A stretch of 64,000 nt of DNA from WTGA01 sp965214055 (GCA_965214055.1 OZ243931.1:1116001-1180000); one strand, 5' to 3'. Shown: positions 52,290 to 61,841, counted from the stretch's first letter. Notes: generated from the letters alone by a model not told the origin. Numbers and translations are program-made.

Positions 52290-53675
52290 GTGGCTACCCG
52301 GACAATCCCGCTCAGCGCACTGACTGCCCTGTCTCCCCTGGACGGGAGATATCACAGCAAAACCGCTGTTTTAAGCGCGCATTTCAGTGAATACGGATTA
52401 ATCCGGGCACGGATAAACGTTGAAGTCGAGTGGTTGATTCATCTCTCGAATAACCCGGATGTTGCGGAAGTCCCGGGGCTGGCCGACCAGGATGTCCGTT
52501 TCCTGAGATCCCTGGCCGGGAACTTTGACCCGGCGGCCGCAGAGCGGGTCAAGGAAATCGAGCGCATCACGAACCATGATGTAAAAGCCGTTGAGTATTA
52601 CATCAAGGAATGCCTGGGGGGCCATCCCCGCCTGGAACCGATCCGTGAGTTTGTGCACTTTGCCTGTACGTCCGAAGATATCAACAACCTTGCCCACGGG
52701 CTGCAACTGAAGGCCGGCCGGCAGGAGGTGCTGTTGCCGGCAGCCGGCCGACTGGTGGACTGTCTGGACGCCATGGCACGAAAATATGCCCGCAATGCCA
52801 TGCTGGCCCGGACCCATGGCCAGCCCGCGAGCCCGACAACCATGGGCAAGGAGCTGGTGAATGTGGTTCACCGACTCAAAAAAGCCACCGACCAGCTTGC
52901 CGGAGTGCAGATATACGGTAAGCTCAACGGTGCCGTGGGAAATTTCAATGCCCACTACGCCGCATACCCCGAAGTGGACTGGCCAGCCCGGGCAAGTGAA
53001 TTTGTCACGAATCTGGGGTTGACCTATCAGCCCTTTACCACACAGATCGAGCCGCATGACTACATCGCAGAATTTTGCCACGGGCTCATCCGGTTCAATA
53101 CCATTTTGCTGGACCTTGACCGCGATATCTGGGGGTATATTGCACTGGGATACTTTAAACAGAAGGTCGTTTCGGGTGAGGTGGGATCCAGCACCATGCC
53201 CCATAAAGTCAATCCCATCGATTTTGAAAACTCCGAAGGGAATCTCGGCCTGGCGAATGCCATCCTGGGACATCTCGCAGTCAAATTGCCCGTAAGCCGC
53301 TGGCAACGGGACCTGACAGACTCCACCGTGCTGCGGAACATGGGAGTCGCCATCGGGTACAGCCTGATCGCCATGGAATCCACCCTGAAGGGGTTGGGAA
53401 AGCTGGAGCTCGACTGCCAGGCACTGGAGGCGGACCTGGACCGGAACTGGGCGGTCCTCGCAGAGCCCATTCAGACCGTGATGCGTCGCTACGGGATCCC
53501 GGAACCCTATGAGCAACTGAAGGGGCTGACCCGGGGGAACCGGGAGATCAGCCGGGAATCGCTGCACCGGTTTGTCCAGAACCTTGATATCCCGGTGTCC
53601 GTGAAGACACGTTTGATGGAAATGACCCCCGGGAACTATATCGGCAATGCGGCCAAAGCCGCACTGGACAAATAA
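52290..53675 (+). CDS. purB: adenylosuccinate lyase
   Basis: Splits fumarate from SAICAR and from adenylosuccinate in purine synthesis. The 461-residue length suits the gammaproteobacterial type. LTALSPLDGRY near the N-terminus, TEEINNLAHG-like TSEDINNLAHGLQLK, RTHGQPASPTTMGKEL with the catalytic His, and the signature GSSTMPHKVNPIDFENSEGN are all present. The start is GTG 52290. hflD, often found between mnmA and purB, is absent. Confidence 0.97.
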   Translation: MATRTIPLSALTALSPLDGRYHSKTAVLSAHFSEYGLIRARINVEVEWLIHLSNNPDVAEVPGLADQDVRFLRSLAGNFDPAAAERVKEIERITNHDVKAVEYYIKECLGGHPRLEPIREFVHFACTSEDINNLAHGLQLKAGRQEVLLPAAGRLVDCLDAMARKYARNAMLARTHGQPASPTTMGKELVNVVHRLKKATDQLAGVQIYGKLNGAVGNFNAHYAAYPEVDWPARASEFVTNLGLTYQPFTTQIEPHDYIAEFCHGLIRFNTILLDLDRDIWGYIALGYFKQKVVSGEVGSSTMPHKVNPIDFENSEGNLGLANAILGHLAVKLPVSRWQRDLTDSTVLRNMGVAIGYSLIAMESTLKGLGKLELDCQALEADLDRNWAVLAEPIQTVMRRYGIPEPYEQLKGLTRGNREISRESLHRFVQNLDIPVSVKTRLMEMTPGNYIGNAAKAALDK

Positions 53676-53683
53676 AATCCCCC

Positions 53684-54403
53684 TTGCCCACCGCGATTCG
53701 ACTCTCAAAACTGATGGCCGAACGAGGCCTGTGCTCCCGCCGGGAAGCCGACCGCTATATCGAAATGGGAGGAGTCAGGGTGGATGGGGCCGTTGTCTCC
53801 GTATTGGGGACCCGGGTCTTTCCGCACCAGGAAATTACCCTGAGCCCGGAAGTGACCCACCTCCAGGCCGCCTTGGCGACGGTGGTGATCAACAAGCCAC
53901 CCGGCTATGTGTCCGGCCTGCCGGAAAAAGGCTACCCGTCTGCGGTCATGCTGGTGAAAAGCGGCAACCGCCAGAACAGGCGCGAGGCGGTGCCCTCCAG
54001 GGCGGGGCTCGCCCCGGCTGGTCGGCTGGATATCGATTCGACGGGGCTCATCGTCTTTACCCAGGATGGACGAATCGCCCGGCAACTGGTGGGTTCCGAC
54101 CATCACATGGAGAAGGAATACCTGGTTCGATTTAACGGAAAAATCGGAAAAAACGCGCTGGACCTGCTTCGCCATGGTCTCAGCCTGGACCAAAGGGAAT
54201 TGAAACCGGCGGATGTCGTGGTGCTGAAAGACAATCTGCTGCGCTTTGTCCTGACAGAAGGCCGCAAGCGGCAAATTCGCCGAATGTGTCAACTCGTGGA
54301 CCTGCAGGTCACCGGGTTGAAACGGATTCGTATCGGCAGGGTCCGGCTGGGAAATTTAAAACAGGGACAATGGCGCCTGCTCCGCCGGGACGAACGCTTT
54401 TGA
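53684..54403 (+). CDS. 23S rRNA pseudouridine synthase, RluF-like
   Basis: A 239-residue RNA-modifying enzyme of the RsuA/RluB/RluE/RluF family. An N-terminal S4 RNA-binding domain (about residues 5-60, LSKLMAERGLCSRREADRYI) favours RluF over RluE. The catalytic aspartate is Asp116 in PAGRLDIDSTGLIVFTQDG, and EGRKRQIRRMC is the conserved C-terminal motif. TTG 53684 seems to be the start; no upstream Shine-Dalgarno is clear. Its stop shares a base with the pyrD start (TGATG). Confidence 0.87.
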   Translation: MPTAIRLSKLMAERGLCSRREADRYIEMGGVRVDGAVVSVLGTRVFPHQEITLSPEVTHLQAALATVVINKPPGYVSGLPEKGYPSAVMLVKSGNRQNRREAVPSRAGLAPAGRLDIDSTGLIVFTQDGRIARQLVGSDHHMEKEYLVRFNGKIGKNALDLLRHGLSLDQRELKPADVVVLKDNLLRFVLTEGRKRQIRRMCQLVDLQVTGLKRIRIGRVRLGNLKQGQWRLLRRDERF

Positions 54404-55443
54404 TGTATTCCGCGCTCAGGCGCCTGTTGTTTCTCCTGGAAGCCGAACAAGGTCACGACCTGGTAATGGCGACACTGGCGCTGGCTTCCCGTTCAAAATC
54501 CATGTCCTCGCTTTGCGGTTTTCTCGGGGGAGGGAAACCGCCGTCCTGCCCGGTGGAAGTGATGGGCATCCCGTTCCCCAATCCGGTGGGCCTGGCCGCC
54601 GGCCTGGACAAGCACGCAAGGGCCGCCAACGCGCTGGGGGCCATGGGGTTTGGCTGGGTTGAACTGGGCACGGTCACCCCCCGGCCCCAGCCAGGCAATC
54701 CCCGGCCCAGGATGTTTCGAATCCCGGAGCATGAGGCCATTCTCAACCGCATGGGTTTCAACAGTGTTGGCCTGGAAATGTTTTTGAAACACTGCAAGGG
54801 AGCGGCCCCTCACCTGCTCAAGGGAATCAATATCGGCAAGAATGCAGCAACCCCCCTGTCCGGTGCGGTGGACGACTATCTCACCTGCCTGGAGGCGGTC
54901 TATCCGTACGCGGATTACATTGCCATCAACATTTCTTCTCCCAATACCCCGGGGCTGCGGGGACTGCACCAGGACGAGGCACTGAACCAGCTGCTTTCCA
55001 GGCTGAACCACCGGCGCCGGGAACTTGCGGACTTCCATGGAACCCGTGTCCCTCTCGTCCTGAAGATTGCGCCGGATATCGGCACTGGCGAAGTGGATGC
55101 CATCGCCAGCCTCCTGCGCCAGCACCAGATGGATGGAGTGGCCGCGACCAATACGACTGTTTCCAGAAACCAGGTCGAGTCGCATTTTCTTTCCGGGGAA
55201 CCCGGCGGACTGAGCGGACCACCGCTGCGCGAAAAATCAACCGCTGTGGTCGCCGCCCTGTACCGAAACCTGCAGGATGAAATACCGATTATTGGAATCG
55301 GCGGGATTAACACTGCAGAGGATGCCATGGAAAAGTTCAGCGCCGGCGCAAAACTGGTTCAGCTGTATACCGGGTTTGTCTACCACGGGCCCGGGTTGAT
55401 CCGGGAAATCTGCCGGGAGCTGTCTTCCGGACAGAACCCCTGA
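54403..55443 (+). CDS. pyrD: dihydroorotate dehydrogenase (quinone), class 2
   Basis: Oxidises dihydroorotate to orotate and reduces ubiquinone at the inner membrane. The product has 346 residues from ATG 54403. The N-terminal helices (YSALRRLLFLLEAEQGHDL) that bind membrane and quinone define class 2. NPVGLAAGLDKHA is the FMN site, INISSPNTPGLRGL carries the catalytic serine (178 or 179), and IPIIGIGGINTAEDA ends the barrel. The long upstream frame lies in the previous gene and is not used. Confidence 0.96.
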   Translation: MYSALRRLLFLLEAEQGHDLVMATLALASRSKSMSSLCGFLGGGKPPSCPVEVMGIPFPNPVGLAAGLDKHARAANALGAMGFGWVELGTVTPRPQPGNPRPRMFRIPEHEAILNRMGFNSVGLEMFLKHCKGAAPHLLKGINIGKNAATPLSGAVDDYLTCLEAVYPYADYIAINISSPNTPGLRGLHQDEALNQLLSRLNHRRRELADFHGTRVPLVLKIAPDIGTGEVDAIASLLRQHQMDGVAATNTTVSRNQVESHFLSGEPGGLSGPPLREKSTAVVAALYRNLQDEIPIIGIGGINTAEDAMEKFSAGAKLVQLYTGFVYHGPGLIREICRELSSGQNP

Positions 55444-55517
55444 CTGGAGGGCTTTCGCACCTGCCCGGGGGATGAAACCAGAAACAGCGGCCAAGTATCG
55501 TCCTGGCCCCGGGCCAC

Positions 55518-55837
55518 GTGCTCCATGCGGTTGTGGAAATTCAGATGTGGGCCCTCTTTACCCCTGAACACTTCACCGAGCAAATCGAGTGGGATCCCTT
55601 GCCCCCAAAGGGTTGGGGCCGGATTCAGGGTGTACCGCTTATGGCAACATTGATGGTCCGTCCCCATGGACCGCGATTGCTGGTCATCTCCCGGGAAATC
55701 GTCCGCAAGAACATCCCAACCGGCGCATAAATCTGGTATCTTTTTGCATCGGGCCGGGCAAACACGGTCCGGACGCAGTCAAAATCGTGGATAACCGCGG
55801 GATCGAGAACCTGAAAATTGTGGGGTTGCCCGAATGA
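55518..55837 (+). pseudogene. first unit of a tandemly duplicated unknown gene, frameshifted
   Basis: GTG 55518 opens a frame encoding MWALFTPEHFTEQIEWDPLP and GWGRIQGVPLMATLMVRPHG, which stops at 55730. The second unit has one more C at the equivalent of 55700, where this copy reads GTCCGC, and there the frame continues to the end. With that C this copy would run to the stop at 55835-55837. I do not recognise the protein. The opposite strand is also open, so the coding strand is not certain. Confidence 0.4.
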
Positions 55838-55868
55838 GCCAGCTTTCCAGGAGTGTTGTTGCATCCGC
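55562..55868. repeat. tandem duplication, copy A (307 bp)
   Basis: Starts CCCTGAACACTTCACC and repeats as copy B (55869-56176) with four substitutions and one extra C. A third copy starts after copy B, but only its first few bases match. Confidence 0.92.
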
Positions 55869-56145
55869 CCCTGAACACTTCACCGATCAAATCGAGTGGG
55901 ATCCCTTGCCCCCAAAGGGTTGGGGACGGATTCAGGGTGTACCGCTTATGGCAACATTGATGGTCCGCCCCCATGGACCGCGATTGCTGGTCATCTCCCG
56001 GGAAATCGTCCCGCAAGAACATCCCAACCGGCGCATAAATCTGGTATCTTTTTGCATCGGGCCGGGCAAACACGGTCCGGACGCAGTCAAAATCGTGGAT
56101 AACCGCGGGATCGAGAACCTGAAAATTGTGGGGTTGCCCGAATGA
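55834..56145 (+). CDS. unknown protein spanning the tandem duplication, second unit
   Basis: 103 residues from ATG 55834, which overlaps the stop of the first unit (ATGA). It begins MSQLSRSVVASAPEHFTDQI and ends DNRGIENLKIVGLPE. The same ATG and first codons recur at 56142, again overlapping the stop. So the duplication has made a chain of coupled units, the third of which diverges after 13 codons. No family recognised; the minus strand also has a long frame here (55684-56187). Confidence 0.4.
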   Translation: MSQLSRSVVASAPEHFTDQIEWDPLPPKGWGRIQGVPLMATLMVRPHGPRLLVISREIVPQEHPNRRINLVSFCIGPGKHGPDAVKIVDNRGIENLKIVGLPE

Positions 56146-56176
56146 GCCAGCTTTCCGGGAGTGTTGTTGCATCCGC
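55869..56176. repeat. tandem duplication, copy B (308 bp)
   Basis: Near-identical to copy A. The high identity suggests a recent event. It ends in GCATCCGC and is followed by CCCGAACAC, the shortened start of a further unit. Confidence 0.92.
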
Positions 56177-56548
56177 CCCGAACACACCTCAGCTTGCGTC
56201 TCGAATCATGGTCTCCCCGGAGTTGATTGCACAATTATGCACACGCTGGTGCACCCGGGAAAGGGCTCTTTTTGGTTCGGTTCTTGCACAGCGGTTTGTA
56301 CCAAAATCCGGTTTTGCAAGTCCTGAAGATCATCGGCGAAGCCGCTCCCGAATCCGCACGATACCAAAACAGCTCATCCGTGAACCGGCACGCTGGATAA
56401 TTCCCTGTCCCGGATTGCAGGCTGGCTAATGAAATTTGCCAATTGATGACCGACAACAGATAATCGGTGTCCAACCGACGTGGAAGTGTCTGAATCCCAG
56501 GCAGAAAATGCGGTTGTTGAACTCAACATGAAAATATGAGGAATGATT
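56177..56548. other. spacer before the aminotransferase gene, no confident gene
   Basis: A plus-strand frame (56142-56429) starts with the duplicated MSQLSGSVVASAP and then reads as unrelated sequence. A minus-strand frame is also open. Neither looks convincing. The promoter of the aminotransferase gene should be here; TGAGGA at 56537-56542 is its ribosome-binding site. Confidence 0.4.
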
Positions 56549-57901
56549 ATGAATCGTCCATTAAGTAACGCCGCACTGTTGCAGAAAGACCATCAGCATA
56601 TGATTCATCCCCTGCACCATACCGCCGGCCATGCCGATGGCAGGGTCTGGACGAAAGGGGAAGGCTCGCATTTGTACGATGCGGACGGAAACCGGTATAT
56701 TGATGGCCTGTCCTGTTTATGGAATGTCAGTGCCGGTCACGGGCGCCAGGAACTGGCAGATGCTGCCCACCGGCAAATGACGGAGATGGCGTTCTGTTCA
56801 AGCTATGCCGGCGGCTCAAATCGCCCTGCCATCGAACTGGCAGAACGTTTGTCCACGATTGCCTACCCGAAAATCAACAATTTTTATTTCACTTCGGGAG
56901 GGGGAGAGTCCACGGACAGCAATATCAAGCTTGCGCGGTTTTACTGGAAAGCGAGAGGCAAACCGGAAAAGGTGAAGGTCATTGGCCGGGACTGGGGATA
57001 TCACGGAGTCACCTTCGCCGCCATGTGCGCCACCGGCATCAAGGGATACTGGCCGATGTTTGAGCCGAGGATACCCGGGTTCAGCCATATTGCCGCACCG
57101 GACCCCTATCACTATCCCGTGCCGGAAGACGGGACGTCACAGGGCATCGCCGCGGCCAATGAACTGGAGAAGGAAATCCTGGCCCAGGGCCCGGAAACGG
57201 TCTCCATGTTTATCGCGGAACCGGTGCAGGGGGCCGGTGGCGTCATTGTTCCGCCGGACGACTATTTCGGACGAATTCGTGAAATTTGCGATGAGTACGA
57301 TGTCCTGCTGGTCTCTGACGAGGTGATCACCGGTTTTGGCCGCACCGGGAAGATGTTTGGGCTGGAGCACTACGGCATTGAACCCGACCTCATACAGTTT
57401 GCAAAATCAATCACTTCCGGCTCTGTCCCCCTGGGAGGCATTGGCATGAGCGATGAAATTGCAGAAACCGTGACCTCCAGCAAAACACCCTGGATGCACG
57501 CCTATACCTACAGTGGCCACCCCACCACCTGTGCAGTGGCCCTGGCGACCCTGGACATCATCGAAAGGGAAGACCTCCCCGGGCAGGCCGCAACAAAAGG
57601 GGAAGCCATGCTGAAAAAGCTCCATGATGCACTGGATGACCATCCCCATGTTGGAAACGTCCGCGGAAAGGGAATGATGCACGGCATCGAGATCGTCCGG
57701 GACAGGCAAACCAGAGAGGCCTTTGACGCCGACTTTGGCCTGGGCCCCAGGCTGACAAAAGCATTAATGGATCGAGGGCTGTACACGAGAGTGCGAAGCG
57801 AAGTCATTTGCAGCGCACCGCCTCTCACTACGGATGAGTCCACGCTGGATGAGATGGTTGGCATCTATCGGGATGCCATTGTCGAGGTGGTTGGGAGGTA
57901 A
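56549..57901 (+). CDS. class III (omega) aminotransferase
   Basis: A 450-residue PLP enzyme that moves an amino group from an omega-amine or beta-amino acid to a keto acid such as pyruvate. ATG 56549 lies 6 bases after TGAGGA; ATG 56543 is less well placed. LYDADGNRYIDGLSCLWNVS is the N-terminal signature, and LVSDEVITGFGRTGKMFG includes the PLP-ring aspartate. Lys286 (QFAKSITSG) forms the Schiff base. Taurine, beta-alanine and putrescine aminotransferases all fit, so the substrate stays open. It ends 8 bp from the converging GFA-type gene. Confidence 0.9.
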   Translation: MNRPLSNAALLQKDHQHMIHPLHHTAGHADGRVWTKGEGSHLYDADGNRYIDGLSCLWNVSAGHGRQELADAAHRQMTEMAFCSSYAGGSNRPAIELAERLSTIAYPKINNFYFTSGGGESTDSNIKLARFYWKARGKPEKVKVIGRDWGYHGVTFAAMCATGIKGYWPMFEPRIPGFSHIAAPDPYHYPVPEDGTSQGIAAANELEKEILAQGPETVSMFIAEPVQGAGGVIVPPDDYFGRIREICDEYDVLLVSDEVITGFGRTGKMFGLEHYGIEPDLIQFAKSITSGSVPLGGIGMSDEIAETVTSSKTPWMHAYTYSGHPTTCAVALATLDIIEREDLPGQAATKGEAMLKKLHDALDDHPHVGNVRGKGMMHGIEIVRDRQTREAFDADFGLGPRLTKALMDRGLYTRVRSEVICSAPPLTTDESTLDEMVGIYRDAIVEVVGR

Positions 57902-57909
57902 CCGGTCCG

Positions 57910-58263
57910 TCACATGGATGCGCCATCCCCGACGGCAACGGGTTCGAAATCCAACGGGTCGACCCCCTCGACACAGCCGATATTGAACCCGTATTCGTCG
58001 GGGTTGCTCCTTCTTTGGTGGTGGGTATATATCCCGCAGACCCTGCAGAAGTAGTGTTTGGCCACCTGCGTGTTCCACTGGTACATGCCGAGGTTTTCCC
58101 TGCCCCGGGTCACGGTGATGGCCGATAACGGGGCAGAGCCCATGATCGCCCCCTTGCGTTTGCACAGGGAACAGTTACAGCGCCGGAGATCTTCCAGCCC
58201 CCCTGGCAGGTCAATGCTCAACTCCACTGCGCCACAATGGCAGGATGCTTTTGTGATACTCAT
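57910..58263 (-). CDS. GFA-fold zinc protein (DUF636 / CENP-V type)
   Basis: A 117-residue protein of the glutathione-dependent formaldehyde-activating (GFA) family. Zinc-binding cysteines are in CHCG (8, 10), CNCSLC (29, 31, 34) and CRVCG (73, 76), the family pattern. ATG 58263 gives the standard N-terminus (MSITKASCHCGAVEL). The frame upstream to 58338 is not conserved. Most members have no proven reaction, so no enzyme name is given. Confidence 0.9.
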   Translation of the reverse strand: MSITKASCHCGAVELSIDLPGGLEDLRRCNCSLCKRKGAIMGSAPLSAITVTRGRENLGMYQWNTQVAKHYFCRVCGIYTHHQRRSNPDEYGFNIGCVEGVDPLDFEPVAVGDGASM

Positions 58264-58341
58264 TATCTGGTTCCGGTTGGTGTTGGATGAAAGGGAACTG
58301 CGGACAACCCCGGTTCTGACTGGCCGGGCTGCCGGCATGGT

Positions 58342-59517
58342 CTAAAAGAAGGCCTGCAATCCCGTCTGGGCCCGGCCCAGTATCAGGGCGTGTATGTCGT
58401 GGGTTCCTTCATAGGTGTTGACGGATTCCAGATTACACAGGTGCCGGATGACATGGTACTCATCGGACACGCCGTTCGCACCGTGGATATCCCGGGCATT
58501 TCTGACAATATCCAGCGCCTTGCCACAATTGTTGCGCTTGACCAGCGACACATTTTCCACGGGGCAGGTGTTCTGGTCCATCAACCGCCCTACCCGCAGG
58601 CAGGCCTGGAGTCCCAACGTGATTTCGGTCTGCATGTCGACCAGTTTTTTCTGTATGAGCTGATTGTTCCCCAGGGGACGGCCAAACTGTTCCCGCTCAA
58701 GGGAGTAGTTGCGCGCGGCGTGCCAGCAGAACTCCGCCGCCCCCAGGACCCCCCAGGCAATGCCATACCGGGCCTTGTTCAGGCACCCGAAAGGACCTTT
58801 CAGGCCTTCCGCATGGGGTAGCAGGCCGCTGTCGGGAACAAAGACGTCTTTCATCACAATCTCCCCGGTGACCGATGCCCGAAGGCTCATTTTCCCCTCA
58901 ATTTTCGGCGTGCTGAGTCCGTCCATGCCCCGTTCCAGGATAAAGCCCCGAATGACCCCCTCCAGCTTGGCCCAAACCACCGCAATATCTGCAATCGGGG
59001 AATTCGTGATCCATGTTTTGCTGCCATTGAGCCGATACCCTCCTTTCTCCCGGCTGGCCCGGGTTTTCATTCCTCCGGGGTCGGACCCATGGTCCGGTTC
59101 GGTCAGGCCGAAACAGCCAATGCGTTCGCCGGTTGCCAGCCCGGGCAAATATTTTTTCTTCTGCGCCTCACTTCCATAGGAAAAAATCGGATGCATCACC
59201 AGGGAGGACTGCACGCTCATTGCCGAGCGATATCCACTGTCCACCCGTTCTGTCTCCCGGGCAATCAACCCATAACAGACATGGCTCAGGCCGGCCCCTC
59301 CATACTCTTCGGGGAGAGTGCTCCCAAGCATGCCAAGTTCGCCGAACTGTTTCATGATGTCCGGGTCGAACTGTTCCTTCCGGTTGGCCTCAACGATTCC
59401 CGGCATCAACCGCTCCTGGCAAAACTCCCGGACACTGTCCCGGACCATGCGCTCTTCTTCCAGCAATTGTGATTCAAGATCAAAAGGGTCCTGCCATTGA
59501 AATGGGTAAGTCACCAT
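58342..59517 (-). CDS. gcdH: glutaryl-CoA dehydrogenase
   Basis: A 391-residue acyl-CoA dehydrogenase that oxidises and decarboxylates glutaryl-CoA to crotonyl-CoA in lysine/tryptophan breakdown. The FAD motif is CFGLTEPDHGSDPGGMKTRA, and GYRLNGSKTWITNSPIADI follows. The catalytic base is Glu370 in NTYEGTHDIHALILGRAQTG; this context and the RxxxR spacing are typical of the glutaryl-CoA branch. The usual CoA-transferase partner is not next to it. Confidence 0.93.
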   Translation of the reverse strand: MVTYPFQWQDPFDLESQLLEEERMVRDSVREFCQERLMPGIVEANRKEQFDPDIMKQFGELGMLGSTLPEEYGGAGLSHVCYGLIARETERVDSGYRSAMSVQSSLVMHPIFSYGSEAQKKKYLPGLATGERIGCFGLTEPDHGSDPGGMKTRASREKGGYRLNGSKTWITNSPIADIAVVWAKLEGVIRGFILERGMDGLSTPKIEGKMSLRASVTGEIVMKDVFVPDSGLLPHAEGLKGPFGCLNKARYGIAWGVLGAAEFCWHAARNYSLEREQFGRPLGNNQLIQKKLVDMQTEITLGLQACLRVGRLMDQNTCPVENVSLVKRNNCGKALDIVRNARDIHGANGVSDEYHVIRHLCNLESVNTYEGTHDIHALILGRAQTGLQAFF

Positions 59518-59540
59518 CGTGTGCCTCCGAAGTGAGAACG

Positions 59541-61184
59541 TTATTTCCTGAAATTTCCGGAAAACGCGGCTTTGAGCAACAGCAGCAACCCCGCGGTCAG
59601 GGCCAGCCTGCCTGCCACCGGCATCGTCGTGATTTCTGCCGGGTCCGGGAGCAACAGGATTGAAATGCCCACCAGCCCCAGGCCCAGAACCGCGCCGATT
59701 GTGTTCCGGTGATTGGCCGCAACCTGGTGTTTCAGTTCCGTGATTTCGCGGTCACGGGTCTGTATGACCAGTTCGTCATTTTTCAGGCGATACATGAGCT
59801 GGTGCGTCAGGCCCGGAATTTCGGGTGCGAGGGTAAACAGGTTGGGAAGCTCCCTGCGAAAGGTCCGGATGGCCGCTTTCGGTCCAATCTGTTCGTTCAT
59901 CCATTTTTCAAGAAAAGGTTTTGCGGTCTCCCACAGGTCCAGTTCGGGATAAAGCTGTCGACCCAGTCCTTCGATATTCAGGATTGTTTTCTGCAACAGT
60001 ACCAACTGGGGCTGCACCGGCATCTGAAAACGGCGGGCGACACGAAAAAGGTCCACCAGAAAGACCCCGAACGATATTTCGGCAATGGGCCGGGCGAAAA
60101 TCGGTTCGCATACCGTGCGAATCGCCCCTTCGAAATCCTCGGCACTGGTGTCTGGGGGGACCCAGCCGGCACGGATATGCGCTTCGGCCACGCGATGATA
60201 GTCCCGATTGAAAAATGCCAGCAGGTTTTCCGCAAGATATCGCTTGTCAGCGGTGTTCAAGGTGCCCATGATTCCAAAATCCACCGCGCGATATTGTCCG
60301 GTTTCCGAGACAAAGATATTGCCCGGATGCATGTCGGCATGAAAGAACCCGTCACGAAAGGCTTGGGTAAAAAAGATTTCAACTCCGGCATGTGCCAGTT
60401 TTTTCATGTCGATTCCAGCGGCTTTGAGCGCATCAATGTCGCGGATCGGAATCCCGCGAATGCGCTCCATGACCAGCACACTGCGACAGGTATGTTCCCA
60501 GTAGACCGTAGGAACGTAGACAAGGGGAGAGTTGCTGAAGTTGATCTTGAGCTGGCTGGCGTTTGCGCCTTCCCGCATCATGTCCAGCTCATCATGGATG
60601 GTCTTGTCGTAATTGGCAACGATCTCCCTGGGTTTGAATCGCCGGCCCTGGGACCAGTACCGATCTGCATAGCCCGCCAGGGCGTGCAACAGTTCCAGGT
60701 CGCGGTCAATCACCGGTTCAATGTCCGGCCGCAATACCTTTACGACGACCTCGCTGCCATCCTTCAGTTTGGCATAATGCACCTGGGCCACGGATGCCGA
60801 TGCCGCGGACTCCCTTTCGAATTCATCAAAGTGTGCCTCAAGACCGTCGCCGTAGGCCTCTTCGATCATTTTCACCGCCCGGTCTCCAGAGACAGGAGGA
60901 ACCTGGTCCTGAAGTTTTGTCAGGGCACTGGCGATATCCCCGGGCAACATGTCCGGCCGGGTGGACAATACCTGTCCAAACTTCACGAATACCGGACCAA
61001 GTTCCTCCAACGCCATGCACAGGCGCTCGCCCCGCGGCCGGTCCCTGATTCGGCGCACCGGAATCAGTTTGAACAAAAACGCATAGGGTCGAAACAGGTG
61101 CAGCGCAGACACCAGCTCCTCCAGCCCATACCGGGTCAGTACCCGGGCAATACGAAGCAGATGAAACAGGTTTTTGATCCGCAT
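59541..61184 (-). CDS. ubiB: ubiquinone biosynthesis ATPase/kinase-like protein UbiB
   Basis: A 547-residue member of the ABC1/ADCK/UbiB atypical-kinase family, needed for ubiquinone synthesis. The KxGQ motif is FVKFGQVLSTRPDML near residue 72. The ATP-binding alanine-rich loop SASVAQVHYAKL, the invariant HADMHPGNIFV and the metal-binding AVDFGIMG follow. The C-terminus has one or two membrane segments (about 500-540), as in other UbiB proteins. Last gene of ubiE-ubiJ-ubiB; 27 bp separate it from ubiJ. Confidence 0.96.
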   Translation of the reverse strand: MRIKNLFHLLRIARVLTRYGLEELVSALHLFRPYAFLFKLIPVRRIRDRPRGERLCMALEELGPVFVKFGQVLSTRPDMLPGDIASALTKLQDQVPPVSGDRAVKMIEEAYGDGLEAHFDEFERESAASASVAQVHYAKLKDGSEVVVKVLRPDIEPVIDRDLELLHALAGYADRYWSQGRRFKPREIVANYDKTIHDELDMMREGANASQLKINFSNSPLVYVPTVYWEHTCRSVLVMERIRGIPIRDIDALKAAGIDMKKLAHAGVEIFFTQAFRDGFFHADMHPGNIFVSETGQYRAVDFGIMGTLNTADKRYLAENLLAFFNRDYHRVAEAHIRAGWVPPDTSAEDFEGAIRTVCEPIFARPIAEISFGVFLVDLFRVARRFQMPVQPQLVLLQKTILNIEGLGRQLYPELDLWETAKPFLEKWMNEQIGPKAAIRTFRRELPNLFTLAPEIPGLTHQLMYRLKNDELVIQTRDREITELKHQVAANHRNTIGAVLGLGLVGISILLLPDPAEITTMPVAGRLALTAGLLLLLKAAFSGNFRK

Positions 61185-61211
61185 ATCGGATTCCGGGTGT
61201 GAGGAATAATG

Positions 61212-61823
61212 CTAGGTGTTTTCTTCGAGAGAGTGCCGGAACGTTGAAATTCGCTGTTCCAGGCGATCCACATCCGCGCGCAATTCGTTCACCGAATGCC
61301 GGAATCTCTCCGCCGCCAGGGGGGTGGCCAGCATCTCTTTTTCTTCCTGAAGATATTCCGCCGTATTCTGCCTGGAAAGATCAGCGGACTCACGGGCCCA
61401 TCTTCCCATTTCCCGCACGAGATTGCCTGCCTTGCGGGCGGGGGTGTCTCCAAGGTACCGGGCAACCAGCTCTTCCCAGTCCAGGTCCATCCGCGACAGG
61501 ATTTTCTGGAACCGCTGTCCCGTTTCAACATCTCCTTCCATGGTGATCTGGGTGTCCGTCACCACCGTGCTGTCCAGCCCCGACACCCCCAGTCTTGCGA
61601 AAGACAGTGCCGAACCGCGCAAGGTCACATCGGCCTCTCCGTCACCGGACTGACTGATCTCCAGGCCCTGGGGCCCGGGGCACAGATAGAGCGTCATGTC
61701 CGGAGCGCTGCACTGCAAACACAGCGTTTTTCCCTCCAATTCACCCAGTTTTTCTGCCGTCTCCGGGTCGAGACTGAGCACTGTTTTCAGGGTGCGGTTG
61801 AGAAAATCAAAGAACGCGTCCAT
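61212..61823 (-). CDS. ubiJ: ubiquinone biosynthesis accessory factor UbiJ
   Basis: A 203-residue protein with an N-terminal SCP2-like lipid-binding domain (about residues 15-105: GKTLCLQCSAPDMTLYLCPG and DVTLRGSALSFARL). A helical, partly coiled-coil C-terminus ends VDRLEQRISTFRHS. UbiJ organises the soluble Ubi complex and holds the lipid intermediates. Its place between ubiE and ubiB is the standard gammaproteobacterial order. Confidence 0.93.
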   Translation of the reverse strand: MDAFFDFLNRTLKTVLSLDPETAEKLGELEGKTLCLQCSAPDMTLYLCPGPQGLEISQSGDGEADVTLRGSALSFARLGVSGLDSTVVTDTQITMEGDVETGQRFQKILSRMDLDWEELVARYLGDTPARKAGNLVREMGRWARESADLSRQNTAEYLQEEKEMLATPLAAERFRHSVNELRADVDRLEQRISTFRHSLEENT

Positions 61824-61841
61824 CTCCCGGCCCTGTCCAGG

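Noticed and set aside
54286..55443. 385-codon form of pyrD
   Set aside because: The first 39 codons lie in the pseudouridine synthase gene. ATG 54403 starts the class 2 N-terminal helices.
55684..56187. Minus-strand frame across the tandem duplication (167 codons)
   Set aside because: It depends on the same duplicated DNA and has no start context or known domain. It cannot be fully excluded, so it is mentioned in the plus-strand entries.
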